Assembly: GCA_036796435.1 (NCBI GenBank)
Contig: DAIRCY010000047.1
Span: forward strand, 1-18,296
Direction of reading: 5' to 3'
Source: JAJYVT01 sp036796435
GTDB lineage: Bacteria > Actinomycetota > Acidimicrobiia > Acidimicrobiales > RAAP-2
Length of the DNA: 18,296 nucleotides
A program made the translations under genes and the position numbers. Below, piece after piece: positions 6,107 to 14,074 of this stretch; within the stretch, counting starts at the first letter, position 1; every line of letters begins with the position of its first letter. The notes beneath the pieces were generated by a model. It had not been told where the DNA came from. It ran no database searches and worked only from the letters and a program-made list of their open reading frames with translations.

Positions 6107-7827
6107 TGCCCTACGACAAGGAAAGTCCCTACGGCGTGGGCTTCAGCGGGCGCGACCAGGCCACGAGGTTCGTGAACCCCTGCCGTGTGACGGGGCGGCT
6201 CAACCAGGTCGAGCGCTGGAAACTCGACCGTCACCCTCTCGAGGTTGCCGATGCGGTCATCAACACCTACGCGCCTCGAGGGCACGAGGCCATCGCGGCG
6301 GTGCCCGGAGAGCAGGAGCGGCTGAAGTGGGTCGGCCTCTACCCCCAGCAGCAGGGCGGCGACGCCTTCATGCTGCGGGTGAAGGTCCCCGGGGGGTTCC
6401 TCACCGGAGCCCAGGCTCGTGAGATCGGTGCGGCGGCCGAGGACTTCGGCAAGGGCCCACACGAGAGCTCCCTGTTCGGGAACTCCTACGCCGACCTGAC
6501 GACGCGCCAGGACGTCCAGATCCACTGGCTTCACATCGCCGATGTCCCGCTCGTCTGGAAGCGCTTCGCCGAGGTCGGCCTCACCACCATCCAGGCCTGT
6601 GGCGACTCAGCCCGCAACGTCGTGACGTGCCCGGTGTCGGGCGTGGACGAGGGCGAGGTCTTCGACGCGATGCCGACCGCCGTCGCCATCACCGAGTTCT
6701 TCACGGGGAACCGCGAGTACGCCAACCTGCCCCGCAAGTTCAAGGTGAGCGTCACGGGATGCCGGGAGGACTGCGCCAAGGCCGAGATCCAGGACATCGG
6801 CCTGTGGCCGGCGCGCGCTCTTGACGGCCAGGTTGGCTTCAACGTCTTGGCGGGCGGCGGCCTCGGCGACGGCGAGCGCCTCGCCTCTGACGTCGACGTC
6901 TTCGTCGCACCCACCCAGGCCGTGGAGCTGACGCGGGCCGTCGCCCAGCTCTTCGGCGAGCTCGGCAACCGCGAGAACCGCGGCCAGTCCCGCATGCGCT
7001 ACCTCGTCCAGGAGCTCGGCCCCGAGGGGTTCCGCGCCGAGCTCGCCGCTCGCACCGAGATGCGCCTCGAGCCCGCGGGCGAGGAGCTGACCCGCCATTA
7101 CCGCGGCGACCACGTCGGTGTGCATGCGCAGAAGAGGACCGGACTGGTCTACGTCGGGTGCTCGGTGCCTGTCGGGCGCATGAACGGTGCCGAGCTCGTC
7201 GAGGCGGCCCGGCTCGCCGAGCTCTACGGCGACGGCACCATCCGGCTCGGCACCGACCAGAACTTCGTCCTCACCGGCGTCCCCGAGGACCGCGTCGAGG
7301 ACCTCTTGTCCGAGGCGCTCGTGCGCAAGTACTCGCCGTTCCCCGGTCCCTTCGAGCGCGGCCTCGTGGCCTGCACGGGAAGTGAGTTCTGCCGCTTCGC
7401 GGTCGTCGAGACGAAGGAGCGGGCCGTGACGTGGGCGCGGCGCCTCGACAAAGCGCTGGGGGGAGAGCCCGTCGCTGACGCCGGCGTCATCCGGATGCAC
7501 TTCTCTGGGTGCTCGGCCTCGTGCGCCCAGCCGCAGATCGCCGACATCGGCTTTCGCGGCGACACCGCGCACGTGGGTGAGCGCATTGTGGAGGCCGTCG
7601 ACATCGGCATGGGCGGATCCCTCGGCGTCGATGCCGGGTTCATCGACTGGATCGAGCACGCGCGTCCCGTCGACGACGTCCCCGAGGCGTTGCTCCGGGT
7701 GCTGCGCCGGTACCAGGCTGAGCGACGCGTCGGGGAGCCGTTCTACAACTGGGCGCGCCGGATGCCCAACGGCGAGCTGCGAGCCACGCTCGCGGGACCG
7801 GGTGCCGACGCGGGGGAGCGTCGATGA
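6106..7827 (+). CDS. nirA: Siroheme- and [4Fe-4S]-dependent nitrite/sulfite reductase
   Basis: Six-electron reduction of sulfite to sulfide or nitrite to ammonia in the cytoplasm. The 573-residue product shows the two-fold repeated ferredoxin-type NiR/SiR fold. First half: KWVGLYPQQ (75-83), TTRQDVQIHW (132-141, siroheme pocket) and TGCREDC (217-223). Second half: the cluster ligands C423 and C429 (CTGSEFC) and C469 and C473 (GCSASC), all four present. From memory, Y79 and C165 lie where the mycobacterial sulfite reductase NirA has its Tyr-Cys cross-link, which would favour sulfite; this needs an alignment. The start ATG 6106 overlaps a nine-codon leader ORF; the in-frame ATG 6034 would add 24 unlikely residues. 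The 3' end overlaps the FrhB-type gene by ATGA. The neighbours supply siroheme, and the FrhB-type protein may supply electrons. No nitrate reductase or APS/PAPS reductase gene is nearby, so the substrate stays open. Confidence 0.9.
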   Translation: MPYDKESPYGVGFSGRDQATRFVNPCRVTGRLNQVERWKLDRHPLEVADAVINTYAPRGHEAIAAVPGEQERLKWVGLYPQQQGGDAFMLRVKVPGGFLTGAQAREIGAAAEDFGKGPHESSLFGNSYADLTTRQDVQIHWLHIADVPLVWKRFAEVGLTTIQACGDSARNVVTCPVSGVDEGEVFDAMPTAVAITEFFTGNREYANLPRKFKVSVTGCREDCAKAEIQDIGLWPARALDGQVGFNVLAGGGLGDGERLASDVDVFVAPTQAVELTRAVAQLFGELGNRENRGQSRMRYLVQELGPEGFRAELAARTEMRLEPAGEELTRHYRGDHVGVHAQKRTGLVYVGCSVPVGRMNGAELVEAARLAELYGDGTIRLGTDQNFVLTGVPEDRVEDLLSEALVRKYSPFPGPFERGLVACTGSEFCRFAVVETKERAVTWARRLDKALGGEPVADAGVIRMHFSGCSASCAQPQIADIGFRGDTAHVGERIVEAVDIGMGGSLGVDAGFIDWIEHARPVDDVPEALLRVLRRYQAERRVGEPFYNWARRMPNGELRATLAGPGADAGERR

Positions 7828-9081
7828 AGAGCTTCGCCATCCGCGAGCAGATGAACGGCGTCGAGGAGCCGCCGGGCAAGGTCTGGTTCTGGGAACTCGA
7901 AGCCGGCGTGATCTTCGCCGATCGCTGCATCCAGTGCGGAACGTGCGTCGCCGTGTGCCCCTCGAACTCCATCGGTGTGCGCGCCGAGACCAACTTGCCC
8001 GAGCTCGTAAAGATGTGCACCGGGTGCTCGCTGTGCTGGGACTTCTGCCCCCGCGGCGGCCTTCGCTACGAGGCCCTGTGGCCGCCGTCGACGCCGAGCG
8101 AAGATGAAGATGCAGACGCCCGCCTCACGACCCGCACAGAGCCCTACTGGAAGATCACCGGCGGTCCGCCAGGAGACGGGCTCGGCATGGTGCTGGAGCG
8201 ATACGCCGCTCGGGCCACCGCGCGCCGACAATGCCCAGGATGGCGGTGTCGTCACCGCCATCCTCTTGGCCGCACTCGCGGCCGGCGACATCGACGGCGC
8301 CTTGGTGACGCGTCCGAGCAGCGACCCCGACGAGCCCTGGAAGGGCGTGGCGCACGTGGCCACCACGGCCGAAGAGATCGGGGAGGCTGCGGGCAGCTTC
8401 TACAACCAGACGATGGCGCTCGCCGAGCTCGACCTGAGCAAGTACCGCCTGCCCCCGCGACCTCGCCTCGCGGTCGTGGGAACCCCCTGCGAGATCCAGG
8501 GTATCCGGGCGATGCAGGCCCGACCTTGGCCGACCGGGGCGCATCGGATCGACGCGGTGACGCTCACCATCGCCCTTTTGTGCACGAAAAACTTCGACTA
8601 CGAGGCCCTGACTCTCCGCGAGCTCCGCGACAAGCGGGACGTCGACTTGCAGCAGGTGGAAAAGGTCGACGTCGTCAACGGTCGCCTCATCGTCGAGTAT
8701 CGCGGCGGCACCGTGGTAGTGGACGAACCCATCAAGGAGTTCCATGGCGCAGCGCTCAAGGGCTGCGACGAGTGTGCGGACTTCCTCGGTCGCGGCGCGG
8801 ACATCTCTGTAGGGAGCGTCGGGGCGACAGTGGGTTGGTCGAGCGTGCTCGTCCGCACGGCTCCGGGGCTCGACGCCTTCAACCGGGCCCGAGGGCGGCT
8901 CGAAGTGCGCGGCCTCGACGATCCCGAGGCGCTCCTCCGGCTCGACAGGCTCGACAAACGGGTGGCCCTGCGCTCGCTCGAGCGCACGTTCGATCCGGAC
9001 GGGCCTCTCTTCATCGACTACGAAGACCACGTTCGCGGCTACGAGGGGACCTCGCGCCAGCCGGTCCTGATCCGGCGGTGA
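7824..9081 (+). pseudogene. FrhB-family coenzyme F420 hydrogenase/dehydrogenase beta-subunit-like protein with two [4Fe-4S] ferredoxin motifs; frameshifted
   Basis: Read as two pieces. Frame one (7824-8225) carries two ferredoxin clusters: CIQCGTCVAVCP (C35, C38, C41, C45) and CTGCSLCWDFCP (C65, C68, C71, C75). Homology then continues in the next frame (8227-9081): NAQDGGVVTAIL, VGTPCEIQGIRAM, LLCTKNFDYEAL, KGCDECADFLGRGADISVGS and GWSSVLVRT, all typical of the FrhB/FpoF/FdhB family. Dropping one base near 8226 restores about 418 residues, a normal length. Family members pass electrons between reduced F420 (through FAD) and iron-sulfur centres. Beside a sulfite/nitrite reductase the inferred role is electron supply, as in archaeal Fsr. 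The shift may be an assembly error, since the rest of the frame is intact, or a true mutation. Start ATG 7824 overlaps the reductase stop. F420 use is not proven, because some relatives use other donors or acceptors. Confidence 0.82.
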
Positions 9082-9398
9082 GCGCAGTGACGGACCCGGC
9101 CGCGTTCGTGCCCCTGGGGCTGCATGTACCCGACGAGCCGGTTGGGCGCCGCGAAGAGTGGCGAGCCGCCGTGCTCAACGGCCAATCCCTCGCGGACGTG
9201 GTTGGCGGCCGCGAGGGGATAGCCCGCTGGTTGTGGGCTCGGTGGTCGGTGCCGGGCTCCTTCGGCACCTGCGAGGAGACGTTCGCCGCCGTGGTGGTTG
9301 GCTACCGGCGAGAGCTCTGGTTCTGGCTCCTGGGCGATCGCATGTGGACGCAGTGCTGCGCTGGCTTGATCGGCCGACTGGGGCGCCGCCTCAGGTGA
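9078..9398 (+). CDS. Hypothetical 106-residue protein of the reductase operon
   Basis: Not recognised. GTG at 9078 overlaps the stop of the FrhB-type gene (GTGA), and its own stop overlaps the GTG of the methyltransferase gene (GTGA at 9395-9398), so it is locked into the operon. The product is soluble-looking, with no signal peptide or TM segment, and is rich in tryptophan: motifs include GGREGIARWLWARWSV and RRELWFWLLGDRMW. It has three cysteines, one in GTCEE and a CC pair in TQCCAGL, and a basic C-terminus (RLGRRLR). The Trp/Arg composition and the context suggest a small accessory or docking protein for the reductase or its flavoprotein, but this is only inference from position. Codon use matches the neighbours. 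Confidence 0.72.
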   Translation: MSAVTDPAAFVPLGLHVPDEPVGRREEWRAAVLNGQSLADVVGGREGIARWLWARWSVPGSFGTCEETFAAVVVGYRRELWFWLLGDRMWTQCCAGLIGRLGRRLR

Positions 9399-10117
9399 CT
9401 GTCTATCTCGTGGGTGCCGGTCCCGGGGACCCGGAGCTCATCAGCGTCCGTGGGGCGCGCGTGCTCGGGGAAGCGGAGGTCGTCCTCCACGACCGCCTCG
9501 CCCGGCCGCTCGTGGGACTCGCGGCCTCAGGGGCCGAGGTCGTGGATGTCGGCAAGGCGTCGGGGACGGCGCCCGTCTCCCAGGCTGAGATCAACCGTCT
9601 CCTCGTCGAGTACGGCAGACGTCAACGGTGCGTTGTGCGCCTCAAGGGCGGCGACCCCTTCGTGTTCGCCCGCGGCGCGGAGGAGGCCGCGGCGCTCCAA
9701 GCCGCTGGTGTCGAGTTCGCGGCCGTGCCGGGCATCAGCTCGGTGTTGGCGGCCCCGATTGTGGCGGGGGTCGCCCTCACCTGCCGCGGGGTCGCCCGGA
9801 GCTTCACGGTGCTCACTGGCCATGACGACCCCAGCGAGTGGACGCCGGGGTATGCCGAGGCTCTGGTGACGCTCGGCGGGACGATCGTCGTGGTGATGGG
9901 GACCGCCCGCATGCACCGGATCGCCGCGCGTCTCGTCGGCGCGGGCCTTGCTCCGGAGACGCCGGTCGTCGCAGTGCGTGCGGCCACCACCGAGGCCGAA
10001 GAAGTCCGCCGTGCGACGCTCGGGACGATCGACGAGGCCTTGCTCGACTCACCAGCGACTTTCGTGATCGGCGACGCAGCGAGGCTCGACTTGCGGTCCG
10101 CCGGCCGGATGGCATGA
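9395..10117 (+). CDS. cobA: Uroporphyrinogen-III C-methyltransferase (SUMT)
   Basis: SAM-dependent methylation of uroporphyrinogen III at C2 and C7 to precorrin-2, the branch into siroheme and cobalamin, in the cytoplasm. The 240-residue product is a stand-alone SUMT with the family motifs: VYLVGAGPGDPELI (3-16), RLKGGDPFVFARG (82-94), VPGISSVLAAPIVAGV (111-126) and the late VVAVRAATT (191-199). The usual LTHR motif reads LTCR here (C130 in place of His), a minor oddity. GTG 9395 is chosen because the first SAM-binding strand follows at once and the GTGA overlap fits the operon. It is the last gene of the four-gene reductase operon. Together with the divergent precorrin-2 dehydrogenase it supplies most of the siroheme pathway for the reductase. 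No domain for iron insertion or HemD is fused. Confidence 0.92.
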   Translation: MTVYLVGAGPGDPELISVRGARVLGEAEVVLHDRLARPLVGLAASGAEVVDVGKASGTAPVSQAEINRLLVEYGRRQRCVVRLKGGDPFVFARGAEEAAALQAAGVEFAAVPGISSVLAAPIVAGVALTCRGVARSFTVLTGHDDPSEWTPGYAEALVTLGGTIVVVMGTARMHRIAARLVGAGLAPETPVVAVRAATTEAEEVRRATLGTIDEALLDSPATFVIGDAARLDLRSAGRMA

Positions 10118-10120
10118 ACC

Positions 10121-10179
10121 AGCCAGAAGGTCCCTCGAGAGCCCCCAGCGCCAGGGCGTGATCCGGGGACCGTTTGGCT
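10121..10179 (+). terminator. Nested hairpin after the reductase operon, possible terminator
   Basis: AGCCAGAAGGTCCC (10121-10134) pairs with GGGACCGTTTGGCT (10166-10179) at 12 of 14 positions. The enclosed stretch can itself fold (GCCC at 10141-10144 with GGGC at 10154-10157). It begins 4 nt after the SUMT stop codon. There is no T-tract. Confidence 0.35.
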
Positions 10180-10302
10180 TCCGATCATCTTCGGCCAGTC
10201 GAATCCGACGCGAGGCAGCGATTCGCCCGTCTGCGGACGCTGGGGCGAGGGGTAGACACTGACTGCGTGCGGCGGTATGTCGCGCCACTCCCAAAGCCGG
10301 GC

Positions 10303-10308
10303 TAGCGT
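10303..10308 (+). promoter_or_regulatory. Putative leaderless -10 box for the aminotransferase gene
   Basis: TAGCGT fits TAnnnT and ends 5 nt before the ATG at 10314. No ribosome site precedes this ATG, so transcription starting at or next to the ATG is plausible. A second box-like TAGACA lies at 10253-10258. The 196-bp gap before the gene holds nothing else recognisable apart from the operon's terminal hairpin. Confidence 0.45.
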
Positions 10309-10313
10309 TTCGC

Positions 10314-11522
10314 ATGGAGCTCCGACGGGTCACTGGCCTGCCGCCGTACGTGTTCTCGTCCATGAACGCTCTCAAGGATGACGCGCGTCGGCGGGGGGTG
10401 GACGTCGTCGACTTCGGCTTCGGGAACCCCGACCTCCCCTCGCCCGGCGTCGCGGTCGAGAAGCTCGCCGAGGCGGTGCGCAATCCGAGGAACCACCGCT
10501 ACTCGTCCTCTCGGGGCATCCCGAACCTCCGACAGGCGGTCTGCGACCTCTACCTGCGCAATTGGGGGGTAGAGCTCGATCCGGACCGCGAGGTCGTGAC
10601 CACGATCGGCGCAAAAGAGGGCCTCTCGCACGTCATGTGGGTCCTCGTGTCGCCCGGGGACTCGGCGTTGGTCCCGTCCCCCTCCTACCCCATCCATCTC
10701 TACGCCCCGCTCTTCGCGGGCGCCGATGTGCACCAGGTTCCCTTGACGGCGCCGGGCGCGCCCGGTTCCGACAGCCACGACCCTGATGGGGGTTTCTTCG
10801 CCGCTCTCGTCGAGACCTGGGAGCAGACGTGGCCAAAGCCTCGCGTGATCGTCGTGTCGTTCCCCCACAACCCGACGACTGCCTGCGTCGGCCTCCCGTT
10901 CATGGAGCGCCTCGTTCGGTTCGCGAGCGAGCACGATGTCGTGCTGGTGCACGACTTTGCGTATGCCGATCTCGGCTTCGACGGCTTCAGCCCGCCTTCG
11001 ATCCTGCAAGTGCCCGGGGCAAAGGACGTGGCGGTCGAGCTCTACACCCTGACGAAGTCCTTCTCGATGGCCGGGTGGCGGGTCGGGTTTCTCGTCGGAA
11101 ACGCCGAGATCGTCCAGGCGCTGACCAAGTTGAAGGGGTACCTCGACTACGGCACGTTCCAGCCGATCCAGATCGCCGCCATCGTCGCGATGCGCGAGGC
11201 GTCCGACTACCCCGCAGAGCTTCGGCGCATCTACCAGCGACGGCGCGACGCGCTGTGCACAGGCCTACGCAGCATCGGCTGGGAGGTCGAGCCGCCCAAG
11301 GGCACCATGTTCGTGTGGGCGCCGATCCCCGACCCCTACCGGGAGATGGGCTCCGTCGAGTTCGCCAAGCTCCTGCTGCAAGGGGCTGAAGTCGCCACCT
11401 CTCCTGGTGCAGGGTTCGGTCCGGGTGGCGACAGGCACGTCCGCTTCGCCCTGATCGAGAACGAGAAGCGGACCCAACAGGCGATTCGCAATCTGCGTCG
11501 CGCGCTCATCAAACTGGGTTGA
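10314..11522 (+). CDS. alaC: AlaC-type class I aminotransferase (alanine/glutamate-pyruvate transaminase)
   Basis: PLP-dependent transaminase, most likely interconverting alanine and pyruvate with glutamate/2-oxoglutarate in the cytoplasm. The 402-residue product follows E. coli AlaC almost motif for motif, from memory: VDFGFGNPDLPSP (32-44), RYSSSRGIPNLR (62-73), TIGAKEGLSH (97-106), PSPSYPIHLY (121-130), SFPHNPTT (about 182-189), VHDFAYADLGFDG with the aspartate that contacts the PLP nitrogen, TLTKSFSMAGWRVGF with the Schiff-base lysine K248, and HVRFALIEN with the substrate-carboxylate arginine near the C-terminus. ATG 10314 gives the usual N-terminus. It stands alone, converging with the YfhO-like gene. 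LL-diaminopimelate aminotransferase and aspartate aminotransferase are related alternatives, but the AlaC-like motifs make them less likely. Confidence 0.87.
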   Translation: MELRRVTGLPPYVFSSMNALKDDARRRGVDVVDFGFGNPDLPSPGVAVEKLAEAVRNPRNHRYSSSRGIPNLRQAVCDLYLRNWGVELDPDREVVTTIGAKEGLSHVMWVLVSPGDSALVPSPSYPIHLYAPLFAGADVHQVPLTAPGAPGSDSHDPDGGFFAALVETWEQTWPKPRVIVVSFPHNPTTACVGLPFMERLVRFASEHDVVLVHDFAYADLGFDGFSPPSILQVPGAKDVAVELYTLTKSFSMAGWRVGFLVGNAEIVQALTKLKGYLDYGTFQPIQIAAIVAMREASDYPAELRRIYQRRRDALCTGLRSIGWEVEPPKGTMFVWAPIPDPYREMGSVEFAKLLLQGAEVATSPGAGFGPGGDRHVRFALIENEKRTQQAIRNLRRALIKLG

Positions 11523-11610
11523 GTCTGCCGGTCACCGGCGCTCGAGGACCTTGGCACGGAGCCGAGCGGGAGTGGTGTCCATGCGACCGTGGAAGGCCGA
11601 AGAACCATGA

Positions 11611-14067
11611 TCACCGCCGCCGCGTCCGCCACGCCCACAAGAGGACGCCGGCGAGCGACGCCGCCGTGACGGCGCAGACGACGAGTCCCACCGTGAAAAG
11701 CGTGGGCCAGTAACGGAGCACGACGACGGACGTCCCCGCGGGGACGGTCGCCGCCAGCAGCACTGTGTCGACACGCCTCAGCTGAACAGGCTTGCCGTTG
11801 ATCGTCGCCTGCCAGCCGGGCCCGGCCGTCACGCGGAGGAGGAGCGCCGAGCGCGCCGCGGCGTGGACCCGGAGGTGCCATGTCCCCCCCGCCGTCTCGT
11901 ATGCGGGGACGAGCCGCGGCCTCGACACAGACGACCCCGACGACGCCGACGACCCAGACGACGCAGCCGACACAGACGACACCGGCACGAGCGTCGCCCG
12001 CGCCGACCCCGGGACCGCGTAGAGCCCTTCGCCGTGGACGACCCCGACCTTCACGGTCCCCTTCGGTGCGCCTTGGCCCACCGGCTCGAGGACGTAGCGA
12101 ACGCCGTACGCGCGCGCAACGCGCAGCGAGCTGATCTGCGGGCAGAACACGTGGGGGACGAGCGGTGTCTTCGACCCCTGCGTGAGCGCGCCATACGACG
12201 AGTAGTAGCGGGTCGGGATGATGGGGTCGTAGTCCGTCATCTCGGCGACGCCGTAGGCGTCGTTCACGTCCGGCATGATGCCCGCGTCCGGGAAGCCGTT
12301 CTCCGCACATGACCCGATGCCGACGAGCTGGCCGTGGGTGGCGTGCTCCAGCTGCGCGACTGCGGGGGTGACCGCGAGAGGTGCGGAGGTGGAGGAGAGG
12401 AACCAGGCGCCGCTCACGATGCAGAAGGCGGCCTCGACGCCCACGAGGAGTGCCATCCCCGGCCGGCCGGCGAGCGCCCGGCCGCTCCGGTCGACGACGC
12501 TGGCAAGTCCGGCCCGCGGGTTCCCGGTCACGCCGAGGCCGTGGCGGACGACGGCGCGGGCGATCGCCACGACGGCGCACGCGGCCACGCTGATCATGGG
12601 CCAAAGAAAGCTCGCGTCGCGCACCGCAGCCGACGCCGGCCGCAGGTGGCCGACGGACACCGCGGCGCGCACCTCGAAGATGGCGAGCGTGATCGCGAGG
12701 AAGACGGTCCCGCCGATGAAGAGCGGGTCCACCCACCCAGCGGCGGCACCGCCCACCTCCGCACCGCCCACCTCCGCTCCGCCCACCTCCGCACCGCCCG
12801 ACTCCGCGACCGCCGCGCCCTCCGCGCCCCGCCGGGCCGGCGAGACCAGCGCGTGCGCGCCGAACGCCGCGAGCATGGCGAAGGAGAAGTCCATCGGCGT
12901 CGTCGCGAGGTCGAGGCGGAAGACGCGCAACCCGGGCACGTGCCCGAGCGCGGTCACCACGGGCGGGAAGAAGAGGGCGACGACGAGGACCGCGACGAGG
13001 ATGCCGAAGGCGAGCGCCTCGGGCCGCCTGCGGATCCAGACCAGGCCGACGAGCCCTAGCACGAGCGCGATCGCGCCGACGTAGACCATCGAGACGTAGA
13101 CGTCGGGCGGCCCGATGTAGGAAGCAAGTGTCGTCGGCACGCCGTTGTAGCTCGCGAAGAGCAGGTGGATGATCTCGTGGGGTGCGAGCGCGGACACCGG
13201 CGGGCCGCTCGAACGGGCCGAGCCGAAGAGCAGCTGCCCCGAGGGGAGCAGCAACGGCGCGACGAGCCCGGCGCCGGCGACGAGCGCGAGCACGTGGTCG
13301 AGCACCACGCGCCCGGCGAGCCGGCCGCTCCACCCGCCGTCGCGCTGAGCCGCGCGCGAGATGACGACGACGGCGACGAAGACGACGAGGACGAAGAGGA
13401 CGAGCGCGTCGACCTGTGGCTCGCCGGCGCTGAAGGCGAGGGCGAGCGACAGGGCGAGCAGCGCGGCGGGCACCGCGCGCCGCCGGGCGCGGAGCAGCGC
13501 CACGGAGGCGGCGAGCACCCACCCCAAGAAGCAGTAGCAGCCGGCCTGGTAGGTGCCGATCCAGATCGTGAACGCCCCCGAGAGCTCGAAGACGGTGGCG
13601 CCGAGGACCGACGCCAGGATCCCGAGCCTGAGCATGCGCCCGAGGACGTAGGCGCCGGTCCCGGCGACCACGAGGCGTGCGGCGATCGTGGCCGTGTGCG
13701 CGAGGCCGAGGGGGAAGGCGTAGCCGAGGGCGATGGTCGGGCTGAACGGCGCCGACTCGAAGTTGAAGCCGTAGGGCATCCCGAGGAGGTCGAACCGGTC
13801 CCACAGGGGGAGGACGCCTGAATGGACCTGGTGCCACGCGAGGGCCTGCCAGGCGATGAACTCCTGGAGCTCGTCGGCGCCGACGGCGTTGTGGACGTGC
13901 GGGTGGGCGGTGGAGGTGACTCCGAGGAGGTGCAGGATGTCGTAGGGGCCGATCGCGCTGCCCCCGGAAAGCGCCGGGGCGAGGAACCCGGCGGCGACGA
14001 CCACGAGCCACGCCACCGCCGCCGCCTCGCCCCACGGCCGCCTGCTCCACGAACGGGCGGCGAGCAC
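11611..14067 (-). CDS. YfhO-like multi-pass membrane protein
   Basis: Large integral membrane protein of 818 residues with about a dozen hydrophobic segments from the N-terminus to the second half. A soluble outer portion follows (around QLEHATHGQLVGIGSC and MTDYDPIIPTRYYSSYG). It ends with the YfhO hallmark beta region, GPGWQATINGKPV followed by VLLAATVPAGTSVVVLRYWP, and a last TM helix. YfhO proteins are GT-C-like and are linked to glycosylation of surface polymers such as lipoteichoic acid in Bacillus; here the role is inferred to be surface-glycan modification or assembly, given the flanking glycosyltransferases. GTG 14067 is chosen: TAGATT lies 7 nt upstream (leaderless type), and the first TM segment follows within 20 residues. 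It carries a (GGAEV)n insert at about 420-440 and a Ser/Ala-rich tract (11926-11981). An open antisense-type frame over the same region is a GC artefact. Confidence 0.8.
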   Translation of the reverse strand: MLAARSWSRRPWGEAAAVAWLVVVAAGFLAPALSGGSAIGPYDILHLLGVTSTAHPHVHNAVGADELQEFIAWQALAWHQVHSGVLPLWDRFDLLGMPYGFNFESAPFSPTIALGYAFPLGLAHTATIAARLVVAGTGAYVLGRMLRLGILASVLGATVFELSGAFTIWIGTYQAGCYCFLGWVLAASVALLRARRRAVPAALLALSLALAFSAGEPQVDALVLFVLVVFVAVVVISRAAQRDGGWSGRLAGRVVLDHVLALVAGAGLVAPLLLPSGQLLFGSARSSGPPVSALAPHEIIHLLFASYNGVPTTLASYIGPPDVYVSMVYVGAIALVLGLVGLVWIRRRPEALAFGILVAVLVVALFFPPVVTALGHVPGLRVFRLDLATTPMDFSFAMLAAFGAHALVSPARRGAEGAAVAESGGAEVGGAEVGGAEVGGAAAGWVDPLFIGGTVFLAITLAIFEVRAAVSVGHLRPASAAVRDASFLWPMISVAACAVVAIARAVVRHGLGVTGNPRAGLASVVDRSGRALAGRPGMALLVGVEAAFCIVSGAWFLSSTSAPLAVTPAVAQLEHATHGQLVGIGSCAENGFPDAGIMPDVNDAYGVAEMTDYDPIIPTRYYSSYGALTQGSKTPLVPHVFCPQISSLRVARAYGVRYVLEPVGQGAPKGTVKVGVVHGEGLYAVPGSARATLVPVSSVSAASSGSSASSGSSVSRPRLVPAYETAGGTWHLRVHAAARSALLLRVTAGPGWQATINGKPVQLRRVDTVLLAATVPAGTSVVVLRYWPTLFTVGLVVCAVTAASLAGVLLWAWRTRRR
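11926..11981. repeat. Degenerate GAC-rich low-complexity tract
   Basis: Plus-strand GACGAC-type short repeats (ACAGACGAC occurs at both ends) that encode a Ser/Ala/Gly linker (SAASSGSSASSGSS) in the YfhO-like protein on the minus strand. Confidence 0.6.
12746..12805. repeat. 15-bp tandem repeat, four copies
   Basis: Units at 12746, 12761, 12776 and 12791 (GCACCGCCCACCTCC with few changes: one A-to-T in the third, one change in the fourth). On the minus strand they encode GGAEV repeats in a cytoplasmic or loop segment of the YfhO-like protein, so copy number can vary in frame. Confidence 0.9.
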
Positions 14068-14074
14068 CGGAAGG

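Noticed and set aside
10267..10305. A 12-codon ORF (GTG 10267 to TAG 10303) after a TAGACA box, upstream of the aminotransferase
   Set aside because: No ribosome site, its stop falls within the next -10 candidate, and it does not overlap the aminotransferase start; too weak to call.
11523..11610. Possible terminator between the aminotransferase and the converging YfhO-like gene (GCCGGTCACCGGC; CGCTCG/CGAGCG pair)
   Set aside because: The first has a 1-nt loop and the second only a 6-bp stem with an 18-nt loop; neither is convincing.
11336..14050. A 904-codon minus-strand open frame overlapping the YfhO-like gene
   Set aside because: It is Arg/Pro/Gly-rich without domains or hydrophobic segments and shadows a gene with clear TM segments and the YfhO C-terminal motif; a GC-driven artefact.
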